Source: an uncultured Acidaminococcus sp.
GTDB lineage: Bacteria; Bacillota; Negativicutes; Acidaminococcales; Acidaminococcaceae
NCBI GenBank assembly: GCA_905213155.1
Contig: CAJMHI010000024.1
Coordinates: forward strand, 1-27,550
Length of the DNA stretch: 27,550 bases
Reading direction: 5' to 3'
This document shows, piece by piece, positions 1-8,723 of this stretch. The translations under genes and the position numbers were made by a program. Below the pieces are notes generated by a model. It did not search any database. It was not told the DNA's origin and was given only the letters and a program-made list of their open reading frames with translations. Numbering within the stretch: position 1 is the stretch's first letter; each line of letters opens with the position of its first letter.

Positions 1-59
1 CAGAATCTAAAGAAAGGAAAATGGTGATTTTGCTTCTGTAATTATCATACAAGCCTGTT

Positions 60-1676
60 ATGAAATTTGATTATCTACGGTATCGGTATCCCACTAGACG
101 CAGTGTGATTTTTGGGCAAAGAGGGATGGTCTGTACCTCTCAGCCGCTAGCGGCGCAAGCAGGGCTGGATATTTTAAAGCAGGGCGGCAATGCGGCCGAT
201 GCGATTATCGCTACCGCCGCCTGCATGACGGTGTTGGAGCCCACCAGCAACGGACTGGGCAGCGATGCCTTCGCCCTGTATTGGAATGAAAAAGAAAAAA
301 AGCTGTATGGTCTAAACGGAAGCGGCTACGCCCCCAGCGGCCTGACACTGGATGGCATGCAACAAAAGAGCTACGCCCAAATGCCGGAAAGGGGCTGGGA
401 ATCTGTGGATGTGCCTGGCGCCCCCTCAGCCTGGTCCGAACTGCACAAAAAGTTTGGCAAACTTCCCTTTGCTACTCTGCTGCAGCCTGCTATTTCCTAT
501 GCAAAAAAAGGTTTTCCAGTGCACCCCATTGTGGGCCTTTTATGGGAACGAGCCGTGGATGTCTTTGCTCCTTATAAGGATAAGCCGGAATTTCAGCCAT
601 TTTTTGCTACGTTTTTTAAAGAGGGCGTTCCTGCAATCGGTTCTCTGATGCGCCTGCCGGATCACGCCAGAACGCTGCGGGAGCTGGCGGAGACACACTG
701 CGAAAGTTTTTACCAGGGCGATATTGCTGACGCCATAGTTAAATTTTCCAAGGAAACTGGCGGTTACCTCTCCAAAGAAGACTTAGCCAACTACCGGGCA
801 GAATGGGTATCTCCCATCCATACCACGTATCACGGCTATGAGGTGTGTGAAATCCCGCCTAACGGGCATGGGATTGTGGTTTTAATGACGCTGAATATTT
901 TAAAGCAGCTGGCACTGCAACATCCTCAGCACGACGCAGCAGAGACCATTCACAAGCAGATTGAGGCCATGAAACAGGCCTTTATTGACGGGCAGACCTA
1001 TATCGGCGATCCTCGCTCCATGCAGATGAGCGTGGACTATCTGCTCAGCGATGCCTATGCTGCCAAACGGGCGGCAGAAATCACGGATGCGGCCTTGGAA
1101 CCCCGGCCAGTAGATCCCTATTGCGGCGGCACGGTGTATTTATGTGCTACCGATCAGGAAGGGAATATGGTTTCCTACATCCAAAGCAATTATAAAGAGT
1201 TTGGTAGCGGGATTGTGATTCCAGGCTATGGAATTGCCTTAAATGACAGAGCCTGCGAGTTCAAGCTGGATCCTAACTCCGCCAACTGCCTGGCCCCGGG
1301 GAAAAAGCCGTACCACACCATCATCCCCGGCTTTTTGCTAAAGGACGGAGAGGCCGTAGGTCCCTTTGGTGTCATGGGAGCCTACATGCAGCCACAGGGC
1401 CATGTGCAGGTGCTCATGAATATGCTTGATTTTGGCATGAATCCACAGGAAGCGCTGGATGCGCCAAGATGGCAGTGGCTGAATAGGAAAAAGGTCGTAT
1501 TGGAAGCCGGCTTTGGAGAAGAGATTGTGAAGGCTTTGCAGCAAAAGGGCCACGACTGCCATAGCACCGAGGATTTTACCAGTTTTGGGCGTGGCCAGAT
1601 CATCCTCCGCAAAAAGGACGGTGTCTTTGTAGGCGCCACCGAATCCCGCACGGACGGATGCGTAGCAGCCTGGTAA
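60..1676 (+). CDS. ggt: Gamma-glutamyltransferase family protein (YwrD-like)
   Basis: Ntn-hydrolase of the gamma-glutamyltransferase family, which cleaves or transfers the gamma-glutamyl group of glutathione and related peptides. The 538 residues are close to the family's normal length. The N-terminal TSQPLAAQAGLDIL and GGNAADA motifs are typical. The candidate nucleophile and self-cleavage residue is T358 in GGTVYLCATDQEGN, followed by IQSNYKEFGSG. This matches the YwrD-type subgroup rather than E. coli Ggt, which has TTHYS here. There is no signal peptide, so the protein is probably cytoplasmic. No good Shine-Dalgarno sequence precedes ATG 60, but homology (YPTRRSVIFGQRGMV) starts right after it. 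It is the only plus-strand gene in the first 23 kb. The family is certain; the exact substrate is not. Confidence 0.9.
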   Translation: MKFDYLRYRYPTRRSVIFGQRGMVCTSQPLAAQAGLDILKQGGNAADAIIATAACMTVLEPTSNGLGSDAFALYWNEKEKKLYGLNGSGYAPSGLTLDGMQQKSYAQMPERGWESVDVPGAPSAWSELHKKFGKLPFATLLQPAISYAKKGFPVHPIVGLLWERAVDVFAPYKDKPEFQPFFATFFKEGVPAIGSLMRLPDHARTLRELAETHCESFYQGDIADAIVKFSKETGGYLSKEDLANYRAEWVSPIHTTYHGYEVCEIPPNGHGIVVLMTLNILKQLALQHPQHDAAETIHKQIEAMKQAFIDGQTYIGDPRSMQMSVDYLLSDAYAAKRAAEITDAALEPRPVDPYCGGTVYLCATDQEGNMVSYIQSNYKEFGSGIVIPGYGIALNDRACEFKLDPNSANCLAPGKKPYHTIIPGFLLKDGEAVGPFGVMGAYMQPQGHVQVLMNMLDFGMNPQEALDAPRWQWLNRKKVVLEAGFGEEIVKALQQKGHDCHSTEDFTSFGRGQIILRKKDGVFVGATESRTDGCVAAW

Positions 1677-1695
1677 GCCGCAAAAAACTTAAAAA

Positions 1696-1733
1696 GAAAA
1701 CAGGGCGGAACCAAACGGTTCCGTCCTGTTTTC
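1696..1733. terminator. Bidirectional terminator between ggt and eno
   Basis: A 17-bp inverted repeat with one G-T wobble and the loop AAAC, with A-rich and T-rich outer arms (GAAAACAGG ... CCTGTTTTC). It lies between the convergent ends of ggt (1676) and eno (1748), so one hairpin can end both transcripts. Confidence 0.85.
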
Positions 1734-1747
1734 AGGTAAGGAATGGA

Positions 1748-3034
1748 TTATTGTTTGATGTTATAAAATACGGACAGTCCGTTGTACTGTGCCGCCGCGC
1801 CCAGATCTTCTTCAATCCGCAGTAGCTGGTTGTACTTAGCCACTCGGTCCGTCCGGCACGGCGCACCGGATTTAATCTGACCGGCATTGGTGCCCACCAC
1901 CACATCGGCAATGGTGGTATCTTCCGTTTCACCGCTTCTGTGGGACACAATGGCGGTATAGCCAGCGCGTTTGGCCATTTCAATGGCATCCAGTGTTTCA
2001 GTCAGGGTTCCGATCTGGTTCAGCTTGATCAGGATGGCATTGGCTACGCCCTTATCAATACCTTTTTTCAGCCGTTCCACGTTGGTAACAAACAGGTCAT
2101 CTCCCACGATCTGAATCTTTTTACCTAGGGCATCGGTAAGGAGCTTCCAACCGTCCCAATCGTCTTCGGCCAGCCCGTCTTCAATGGAAATAATCGGATA
2201 TTTTTCCACCAGGGAAGCGTACCAATCCACCATTTCTTTGGCGGTTTTAACCACGCCTTCCCCTTTCAAGTTGTATTTCCCATCTTCATAGAATTCGCTG
2301 GCTGCAGAATCAATAGCCAGTTTCACGTCTTGCCCAGGTTTGTAACCGGCTTTTTCAATGGCCTCTACAATCACCTGCAGGGCTTCTTCATTGCTCTTCA
2401 GATTGGGAGCAAAGCCCCCTTCATCCCCTACGGCAGTCCCCAGGCCTTTGCCTTTTAATACGGCTTTCAGTGCCTGGTAAATTTCCGCATTGGTGCGCAG
2501 GGCTTCTGCAAAGCTGGAAGCGCCCACCGGCATAATCATAAATTCCTGAATATCCACGTTATTATCCGCATGGGCCCCGCCGTTAAGGATATTCATCATG
2601 GGAACGGGCAGCTCTTTGGCATTGACGCCGCCCAGATACTGGTACAGGGGAAGCCCCACTTCTTCGGCAGCCGCTTTGGCAACAGCCAGGGAAACGCCTA
2701 AAATCGCATTGGCACCCAAACGGCCTTTGTTGGGTGTACCATCCAGACGGATCATGGCGTTATCAATTTCCACCTGACGGGTAGGATCCAGCCCGATCAG
2801 GGTATCGGCAAGGGTGTCGTTTACATTGTCCACGGCTTTGCTGACACCTTTGCCGCCAAACCTGGACTTATCCCCGTCCCGCAGTTCTACAGCTTCATGC
2901 ACGCCGGTAGAGGCACCGGAAGGCACCGCAGCCCGGCCTACAACACCGTCATCCAGCAGCACATCCACTTCAATGGTGGGATTGCCCCGGGAATCCAGAA
3001 TTTCTCTTGCGCATACATTTTCAATGATTGCCAT
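1748..3034 (-). CDS. eno: Enolase
   Basis: Phosphopyruvate hydratase: 2-phosphoglycerate to phosphoenolpyruvate, cytoplasmic, Mg-dependent. The 428 residues are full length. Visible family motifs are AREILDSRGNPT near the start, VPSGASTG, VGDEGGFAPN, SIEDGLAEDDW, IVGDDLFVTN, LIKLNQIGTLTET and the C-terminal SHRSGETEDT. The start was set at ATG 3034 (MAIIENV), which matches the family N-terminus. An in-frame ATG at 3043 forms an ATGA overlap with the gpmI stop, but it sits only two bases from the AAGGAG site, against about ten for 3034. It is the last gene of the glycolytic operon, read into the shared terminator at 1696-1733. Confidence 0.97.
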   Translation of the reverse strand: MAIIENVCAREILDSRGNPTIEVDVLLDDGVVGRAAVPSGASTGVHEAVELRDGDKSRFGGKGVSKAVDNVNDTLADTLIGLDPTRQVEIDNAMIRLDGTPNKGRLGANAILGVSLAVAKAAAEEVGLPLYQYLGGVNAKELPVPMMNILNGGAHADNNVDIQEFMIMPVGASSFAEALRTNAEIYQALKAVLKGKGLGTAVGDEGGFAPNLKSNEEALQVIVEAIEKAGYKPGQDVKLAIDSAASEFYEDGKYNLKGEGVVKTAKEMVDWYASLVEKYPIISIEDGLAEDDWDGWKLLTDALGKKIQIVGDDLFVTNVERLKKGIDKGVANAILIKLNQIGTLTETLDAIEMAKRAGYTAIVSHRSGETEDTTIADVVVGTNAGQIKSGAPCRTDRVAKYNQLLRIEEDLGAAAQYNGLSVFYNIKQ

Positions 3035-3039
3035 AGGTA

Positions 3040-4578
3040 TCATCTCTCCTTATTATGCAAAAGCAAACTATGTCCTGTCATGGCCGCAGGTTTGGACAGT
3101 TCCAAAAGATCCAGCAAGGTGGGGGCAATATCGGAAAGCCCGCCATCTGCTACGGCAGTGCCTTCCTCCGCCCCCACTACCAGAATGGGAACGGGGTTGG
3201 TAGTATGAGCTGTCATAGGCGTATGGGTAACGGGATCTTCCATCTCTTCACAGTTGCCATGGTCGGCAATAATGACGGCAGCGCCACCCTGCTTTAAGAT
3301 GGTATCCAATAGACCGCCCACACATTCATCCACCGCTTCTACGGCCTGAATCGCTGCCGTAAGACTCCCAGTATGCCCCACCATATCCGGATTGGCAAAA
3401 TTCAAAATCACCAAATCATACAGAGATTTTTGCAGGGCCTCCTGCAATTTTTCCGTTACGAGATAGGCGCTCATTTCCGGCTGCAAATCATACGTAGCCA
3501 CTTTGGGTGAAGGCACAAGAATCCGGTCTTCTCCTGGGAATACCGCTTCCCGCCCGCCATTAAAGAAAAATGTCACATGGGCATATTTTTCTGTTTCAGC
3601 GATGTGCAGCTGGTAGAGCCTGGCCTTGGACACACATTCGGCCAGTGTGTCATTTACATCTTCCGGAGGAAATGCCACCGCAGCGTGCATGCCGGCTTCG
3701 TATTCCGTCATGCTGACAAAGTGCACCGGATAGCTGGCAGGATTTCTGGCAAATCCGGTAAATTCCGGATCCGTAAAGACATGTGTCAGCTCCCGGGCCC
3801 GGTCCGGGCGAAAGTTAAAGAAAATCAGGGCATCGCCCGCTTCCACCTGACCATTTACGCCAGCCACCTTAAAGGGAACCACAAATTCATCTGTCTGACC
3901 GGCATCATAAGCACTCTGCAGCCCGGCACATGCCGAAACGGCTTCTGGCGCACTGCTCTTAGTCATAGCAGCATACATTTTTTCGATGCGTTCCCAGCGC
4001 TTATCCCGGTCCATAGCATAGTAGCGGCCGCCGACACTGGCAATTTTTCCCAGCTGCAACTCTTTGCAGACCGCTTCGGTTTGTTCCAGATAGGGCAGCG
4101 CACTTTTAGGCGGGGTATCCCGGCCATCCAGGAACAGGTGCAGATACACCTGGGGGACATGCAGCTTTTTAGCCATCCGCAATAGGCCAAACAAATGCTC
4201 TATATGGCTGTGTACGCCTCCATCGCTTAAAAGCCCCAACAGGTGCAGTTTCTTCCCGGTATCCCGGACATTTTCCATAGCCTGTACAAGTACCGGATTG
4301 CGTTCCAGTTCGCCGCTTTTTACGGCACGAGTGATCCGGGTCAGGCTCTGGTAAATAATTCTTCCAGAGCCAATGGTCATATGCCCGACCTCGGAATTAC
4401 CCATCTGCCCATCCGGCAGTCCTACAGCCTCCCCACTGGCATTTAGCTGCCCATGGGGACAGCGGTTAAAATAGTAATCCAGATGCGGCGTTCTGGCACA
4501 ATAGGCCGCGTTGGAAGGAGAGGGCGGGGCAATGCCCCACCCATCCAGGATCATCAGAACTACAGGTCTTTTTTTCAT
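3040..4578 (-). CDS. gpmI: 2,3-bisphosphoglycerate-independent phosphoglycerate mutase
   Basis: Interconverts 3- and 2-phosphoglycerate using two metal ions and a phosphoserine intermediate. The 512 residues are normal for the cofactor-independent type. The N-terminal LMILDGWG carries metal ligand D12. The nucleophile is S62 in MGNSEVGHMTIG. LFLDGRDTPP, GGRYYAMDRDKRWER, FNFRPDRARE and the C-terminal IIADHGNCEEM and NPVPILVVG motifs follow in the expected order. GAGG precedes ATG 4578 by five bases. It starts 12 bases after pgk-tpi ends and its stop abuts eno, consistent with co-transcription. Confidence 0.97.
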   Translation of the reverse strand: MKKRPVVLMILDGWGIAPPSPSNAAYCARTPHLDYYFNRCPHGQLNASGEAVGLPDGQMGNSEVGHMTIGSGRIIYQSLTRITRAVKSGELERNPVLVQAMENVRDTGKKLHLLGLLSDGGVHSHIEHLFGLLRMAKKLHVPQVYLHLFLDGRDTPPKSALPYLEQTEAVCKELQLGKIASVGGRYYAMDRDKRWERIEKMYAAMTKSSAPEAVSACAGLQSAYDAGQTDEFVVPFKVAGVNGQVEAGDALIFFNFRPDRARELTHVFTDPEFTGFARNPASYPVHFVSMTEYEAGMHAAVAFPPEDVNDTLAECVSKARLYQLHIAETEKYAHVTFFFNGGREAVFPGEDRILVPSPKVATYDLQPEMSAYLVTEKLQEALQKSLYDLVILNFANPDMVGHTGSLTAAIQAVEAVDECVGGLLDTILKQGGAAVIIADHGNCEEMEDPVTHTPMTAHTTNPVPILVVGAEEGTAVADGGLSDIAPTLLDLLELSKPAAMTGHSLLLHNKER

Positions 4579-4590
4579 ACCGGCCTCAGT

Positions 4591-6522
4591 TTAGAATGCC
4601 TTTGCCAGAGCGGAAAATTCCGTGCCGGACAAGCTGGCCCCGCCTACCAGGACGCCATCAATACCATCCGCATGGAAGCCATGGGCATTATCACTGGTGA
4701 CGCTGCCGCCGTACAGGACACGCACCTTCCGGGCCGCTTCTTCCCCGAATTTATCCGCGATGGTTTTCCGGATCAGATCGGCGGCCGCTACCGCATCCCG
4801 TACTTCTGCACTGTTTCCGGTACCAATGGCCCAAATCGGTTCGTAGGCCACCACGAGGCGCGTAATCTGCTTATCGGTAAGCACATCCAATACAGGGTCC
4901 AGCTGGGATTTGATTTTATCCATGGTGGAGCCTTTTTTGTGTTCTTCTTCGTCTTCCCCTACGCAGAGTACCGGATCCATATCGTTGCGGAACACAGCCA
5001 GTACCTTTTTCACTACGACTTCATTGGTTTCGCCAAAGAATTTTCTCCGTTCGCTATGTCCCACAATAACATAACTGGAACCAATTTCCCGAATCATAGG
5101 ACCGGACACCGCACCGGTATAAGCGCCTTCGTCTTCCCAGAAGATGTCCTGGGCACCATACTCAATGCCGTCCTCATCCACCATAGCCGCTACGCTTTCC
5201 AGTGCGGTAAACGGCGGGAACAGGAGGATTTCTTTCCGAGCCAGTACGTCTTCCGTACCATGAGCCACCTGATGGGCCAGTTCCGTGGCTTCTTCCACCG
5301 TCTTGTGGCACTTCCAGTTGCCGGCAATCAGGATGGTTCGCAAATCATCCAAAGCCGCCAGACCCGGCAGCACTTTACCTTCCAGGTATTCCAGGGAGGC
5401 GCCACCGCCAGTGGACACGTGGCTCATTTTATCAGCCAGACCAAATTGTTTCACAGCTGCTGCACTATCACCGCCGCCTACGATGGTAACCCCATGAGAG
5501 GCCGCCATGGCTTCTGCCACAGCCCGGGTCCCTTCTGCATAATTGGACATTTCAAAAACGCCCATAGGCCCGTTCCAAACCACCGTCTCCATCTTTTGCA
5601 GCGTATCTTCATAGAGTTTGGCTGTCTTGGGCCCGATGTCCAGTGCCATATAGTCCGGACGCAGGGCATCCAGATCTTCAGCTTCGTGAGGCGCATCGTT
5701 TTCAAATTTGGCCGCCATAATAAGGTCAATAGGGAGTAAAAATTGGGTATTCTGGGCAGCCGCTTCTGCAATAATATCTTTGGCAATTCCGATGCTTTCT
5801 TCTTCCACCAGGGATTTACCCAGGTTATACCCTTTGGCGGTCAGGAAGGTATTGGCCATGCCGCCGCCAATTAAGATCACATCGGTCTTTTTGATCAGAC
5901 TGCGGATCACTGCAATTTTGTCCGCTACTTTAGCTCCGCCGATCACTGCTGCGAAAGGCCGCTTAGGACGATCCACTGCATTCCCCAGGTAGGCGATTTC
6001 CTTTTCCATCAGGTAGCCGGCTACACTGGGCAAAAAGTGGGTCACGCCTTCTACGGACGCATGGGCTCTGTGGGAAACTCCAAAGCCGTCGTTAACGAAT
6101 ACATCAGCCAGAGAAGCCAGTTCATGGGCAAAATGCAGGTCATCCTTTTCTTCTTCCGGATGGAACCGCAGGTTTTCCAGGAGCAATACGTCCCCATTGC
6201 GCAGGTTCTTCGCTGCTTCCTGGGCGTCTTTGCCCACACAGTCCGCACAGAACTGCACCGGGCGATGGAGTCGCTGGCTCAGGGCATCGGCCACGGGCCG
6301 CAGACTGTATTTGAGATTGACTTTCCCTTTAGGACGGCCCAAATGCGCCATCAGGATAACGGCAGCGCCCTGATCCAGCAGGTAGTGCAGCGTGGGCAGG
6401 GACGCATCAATCCGGATAAAATCGGTAATCTCGCCCTTGTCATTCATGGGAACGTTGTAATCCACACGGACCAGTACCCGTTTCCCCGTGACTTCTATAT
6501 CTTCCAGCGTTTTTTTATCCAT
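4591..6522 (-). CDS. pgk-tpi: Fused phosphoglycerate kinase / triose-phosphate isomerase
   Basis: One 643-residue frame encodes two glycolytic enzymes. Residues 1-390 are phosphoglycerate kinase: RVDYNVP (19-25), HLGRPKG (60-66), GGAKVADKI from 195, VWNGPMGVFE (315-324) and GGGDSAAA (349-356). Residues about 395-643 are a complete triose-phosphate isomerase: AGNWKCHKT with N402 and K404, catalytic H489 in IVGHSERR, catalytic E561 in AYEPIWAIGTG, and YGGSV (604-608). The linker, KVLPGLAALDDLRT, is only a few residues. No stop, frameshift, in-frame ATG or ribosome binding site is visible at the junction, so TPI probably exists only as part of the fusion. A PGK-TPI fusion is known from Thermotoga. 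The Shine-Dalgarno sequence at ATG 6522 is weak; gap ends 17 bases upstream. Confidence 0.96.
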   Translation of the reverse strand: MDKKTLEDIEVTGKRVLVRVDYNVPMNDKGEITDFIRIDASLPTLHYLLDQGAAVILMAHLGRPKGKVNLKYSLRPVADALSQRLHRPVQFCADCVGKDAQEAAKNLRNGDVLLLENLRFHPEEEKDDLHFAHELASLADVFVNDGFGVSHRAHASVEGVTHFLPSVAGYLMEKEIAYLGNAVDRPKRPFAAVIGGAKVADKIAVIRSLIKKTDVILIGGGMANTFLTAKGYNLGKSLVEEESIGIAKDIIAEAAAQNTQFLLPIDLIMAAKFENDAPHEAEDLDALRPDYMALDIGPKTAKLYEDTLQKMETVVWNGPMGVFEMSNYAEGTRAVAEAMAASHGVTIVGGGDSAAAVKQFGLADKMSHVSTGGGASLEYLEGKVLPGLAALDDLRTILIAGNWKCHKTVEEATELAHQVAHGTEDVLARKEILLFPPFTALESVAAMVDEDGIEYGAQDIFWEDEGAYTGAVSGPMIREIGSSYVIVGHSERRKFFGETNEVVVKKVLAVFRNDMDPVLCVGEDEEEHKKGSTMDKIKSQLDPVLDVLTDKQITRLVVAYEPIWAIGTGNSAEVRDAVAAADLIRKTIADKFGEEAARKVRVLYGGSVTSDNAHGFHADGIDGVLVGGASLSGTEFSALAKAF

Positions 6523-6539
6523 GAATTCGTCCCACCCTC

Positions 6540-7544
6540 TTACAAACCTTTTTTCGCAACGAATACGGCCAGTTCAACCAGACGGCAGGAATAGCCCCAT
6601 TCGTTATCATACCAGGAAACCACCTTGCACATCCGCGGCCCTACCATCATGGTGGACAGGCCGTCCACGATGGAGCTCAGCGGGCAGCCGCTGTAATCCT
6701 TGGAAACCAGAGGCAGTTCGTTGTAGCCCAGAATGCCTTTCATGGTGGTTTCGGAAGCTTCTTTCATAGCCGCATTAATTTCGTCTTTGGTGGTGTCTTT
6801 TTTCAGGATGCAGACCAGGTCAGTCAGGGACACATCCGGAGTCGGAACACGAATGGCCATGCCTTTCAGCTTGCCTTCCAGCTGCGGCAGTACCAGCCCG
6901 ATAGCTTTGGCAGCACCGGTAGTAGTAGGAATAATGCTGCAGGCACCTGCACGGGCACGGCGCAGATCTTTATGAGCCGCATCTAGGATCTTCTGGTCAT
7001 TGGTATAGGAGTGCACCGTGGTCATCATGCCTTCTTCAATGCCGAAATTGTCTTCCAGTACTTTGGCAAAGGGAGCCAGGCAGTTGGTGGTGCAGGAAGC
7101 GTTGGAAATGATATTGTCCTTTTTCGGATCGTATTTATCTTCGTTAACACCCAGTACGATGGTAATGTCTTCCCCTTTGGCCGGAGCGGCAATCAGGACT
7201 TTCTTCGCTCCATTGTCCAGGTGCGGCTGTACCTGTTCCCGGCTCTTGAATTTACCGGTGGTTTCCAGCACCACATCCACGCCCAATTCTCCCCAGGGAA
7301 TATCCTTTGGTTCCGTAAAGCGGGTGAATTTGACTCTCTTCGTACCAATGACCATAGTGTCGCCATCTACGGCCACATCTTGGTCAAAGGTGCCATGAAT
7401 GGAATCGTATTTTAGCAGATGGGCATAGGTATCAATCCCAGACCGGGCGTTTACTGCAACGACTTCAATTTCCGGATTTTTCACCGCAATCCGCAGGGCA
7501 CAGCGCCCAATACGACCAAACCCGTTGATACCAATCTTTACCAT
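6540..7544 (-). CDS. gap: Glyceraldehyde-3-phosphate dehydrogenase, type I
   Basis: Oxidises glyceraldehyde-3-phosphate to 1,3-bisphosphoglycerate. The 334 residues include the Rossmann motif INGFGRIGR, nucleophile C151 in SNASCTTNCLAP, catalytic H178 in TVHSY and the C-terminal SWYDNEWGYSCR. The start is ATG 7544, eight bases after an ideal AAGGAGG; a longer open frame upstream lacks support. The cofactor pocket is unusual. The position of the NAD-selective Asp (VND) is Ala (VNA, A33), and the Leu-Pro pair before HKDLRR is Ala-Ala (A189, A190). Both changes point to NADP or dual use. It lies directly behind cggR in a glycolytic operon. Confidence 0.97.
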   Translation of the reverse strand: MVKIGINGFGRIGRCALRIAVKNPEIEVVAVNARSGIDTYAHLLKYDSIHGTFDQDVAVDGDTMVIGTKRVKFTRFTEPKDIPWGELGVDVVLETTGKFKSREQVQPHLDNGAKKVLIAAPAKGEDITIVLGVNEDKYDPKKDNIISNASCTTNCLAPFAKVLEDNFGIEEGMMTTVHSYTNDQKILDAAHKDLRRARAGACSIIPTTTGAAKAIGLVLPQLEGKLKGMAIRVPTPDVSLTDLVCILKKDTTKDEINAAMKEASETTMKGILGYNELPLVSKDYSGCPLSSIVDGLSTMMVGPRMCKVVSWYDNEWGYSCRLVELAVFVAKKGL

Positions 7545-7557
7545 AATCCATTCCTCC

Positions 7558-8628
7558 TTATAATTTTCCTCCGGAGTCCAAAGGGGACTCCAGATCATGG
7601 ATGATTTCCCGGGCTGCGGCTTCATCCGTTACCAGGATGTCCTGCTGCCCGCTGCGCAGTACGGCTAAAATTGCTTTTCCCTTGCTATGGCCTCCCCCTA
7701 TGCCCATCACCGTATGGACGGACGCAAGATCATTGACCATAAGGCCCAAAGTATCCGTGCTGTGAACCACTTCTCCCTTGATATTAAAATATTGTCCCAG
7801 TGCCTCCCCCACTGCGCCATGCTGTTTCAGGTTTTCTGCGATTTCGCTGGCTACGCCCCGCTTGGCGGCCATCACGCTGGCCTGGCCAATGCCGTGAACC
7901 AGAATGTCCGCACTTTTAATGGTTTCCACCACCTGTTTGACCCGGTTGTCTTCTTCCAAAATCTTGCGGAGCACGGTTTCGCTCACGCTGTCCGGCACAT
8001 ATAGCTGCAAATACTTGCTTTTCAGCCGCCCGGCAAGGACCGTAGCCACCGTATTGGCCTGTAGCTCCATTTTATCCCCCAGCCCGCCACGGGCAGGGAC
8101 AATCACCGCCAGGGGTTCGCTGCCATAGATATTTTCCGCCATGGCCGCCACTGTCGTTCCGCCGGTTACTGCAACCACATGGGCCTTGTGATCGGATAAT
8201 AACCGCAGTAACAATCCTGCCGCCACTCGCCCGATTTCTCGCACCACTACGGGATCCTGGTCTGCATCCCCCGGAAGAACCATGGCCAGTTGCAAGTGGA
8301 GCTTATCCCGCAGGATTTGTTCCAGGCTGGATAACCGCTGCAATCGGCTCACGTATTCCCGCAGCTCCTCCAGCAGGGTCATCCCCTCCCCTGTCAGCTG
8401 CATTCCCGCCAGAGTAAAATCCAAAAGCCCGGCTTCTTTTAAGAAATCTACGTGCCCGCGCAGCGTGCGCTCACTGAGTTCCAGTTTTTTGGCCAGTGTC
8501 CGACGCCCAATGGGGGCATCATGGCTTACCTGCCGCAGGACTTTGTACCTCTCCGTCAGCATCTGCATCATTTCAGGAACCAGTTTTTTCTGTAAATTGA
8601 TTACCCGGTCTACATTGATTGCTCCCAC
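7558..8628 (-). CDS. cggR: Central glycolytic genes regulator, SorC family
   Basis: Transcriptional repressor of the gap operon; in Bacillus subtilis CggR responds to fructose-1,6-bisphosphate. The N-terminus has the CggR pattern QKKLVPEMM, a winged helix with PIGRRTLAKKLELSERTLRGHVDFLKEAGL, and then a SorC sugar-binding domain (VAVTGGTTVAAMAE, VPARGGLGDKMELQANTVA, GIGGGHSKGKAI). The start chosen is GTG 8628, five to six bases after GGGGGA. It gives 356 residues and fits the known CggR N-terminus; the frame stays open upstream but runs through the promoter. It is the first gene of the operon and presumably represses its own transcription through repeats at 8633-8658. Confidence 0.93.
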   Translation of the reverse strand: MGAINVDRVINLQKKLVPEMMQMLTERYKVLRQVSHDAPIGRRTLAKKLELSERTLRGHVDFLKEAGLLDFTLAGMQLTGEGMTLLEELREYVSRLQRLSSLEQILRDKLHLQLAMVLPGDADQDPVVVREIGRVAAGLLLRLLSDHKAHVVAVTGGTTVAAMAENIYGSEPLAVIVPARGGLGDKMELQANTVATVLAGRLKSKYLQLYVPDSVSETVLRKILEEDNRVKQVVETIKSADILVHGIGQASVMAAKRGVASEIAENLKQHGAVGEALGQYFNIKGEVVHSTDTLGLMVNDLASVHTVMGIGGGHSKGKAILAVLRSGQQDILVTDEAAAREIIHDLESPLDSGGKL

Positions 8629-8632
8629 TTTC

Positions 8633-8658
8633 GTCCCCCATGGTACCAAATATGTCCC
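8633..8658 (-). promoter_or_regulatory. Candidate CggR operator (two GGGAC direct repeats)
   Basis: On the minus strand GGGAC occurs at 8654-8658 and 8633-8637, 21 bp apart (two helical turns). The second copy overlaps the cggR ribosome binding site. The Bacillus CggR operator has CGGGAC half-sites about 20 bp apart in the equivalent place. The TGTC halves of the Bacillus site are not clearly kept, so this is a candidate only. Confidence 0.5.
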
Positions 8659-8692
8659 ACATCGTTCGAAAAAATAAGTATCTTTCACAAAT

Positions 8693-8698
8693 ATTATA
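8693..8698 (-). promoter_or_regulatory. -10 element of the cggR operon promoter
   Basis: A perfect TATAAT on the minus strand, about 65 bases before the cggR GTG. The expected -35 position is a T-rich stretch with a poor match to TTGACA, which would suit a regulated promoter. The predicted transcript would begin near 8686, just ahead of the GGGAC repeats. No hairpin terminator separates it from mutY, so read-through from upstream is also possible. Confidence 0.6.
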
Positions 8699-8723
8699 CC
8701 ATATTGGCAAAAAAGAAAAAGTG

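Noticed and set aside
21..41. Seven-codon frame behind AAAGGAAA before ggt
   Set aside because: Too short to separate from chance, and the upstream region is cut by the window edge.
4453..5739. 428-codon plus-strand open frame
   Set aside because: Fully antisense to gpmI and pgk-tpi, with no family similarity or ribosome binding site; the sense proteins have every catalytic motif.
7545..7625. Longer N-terminus for GAPDH
   Set aside because: It lies within cggR; AAGGAGG and the conserved N-terminus fix ATG 7544.
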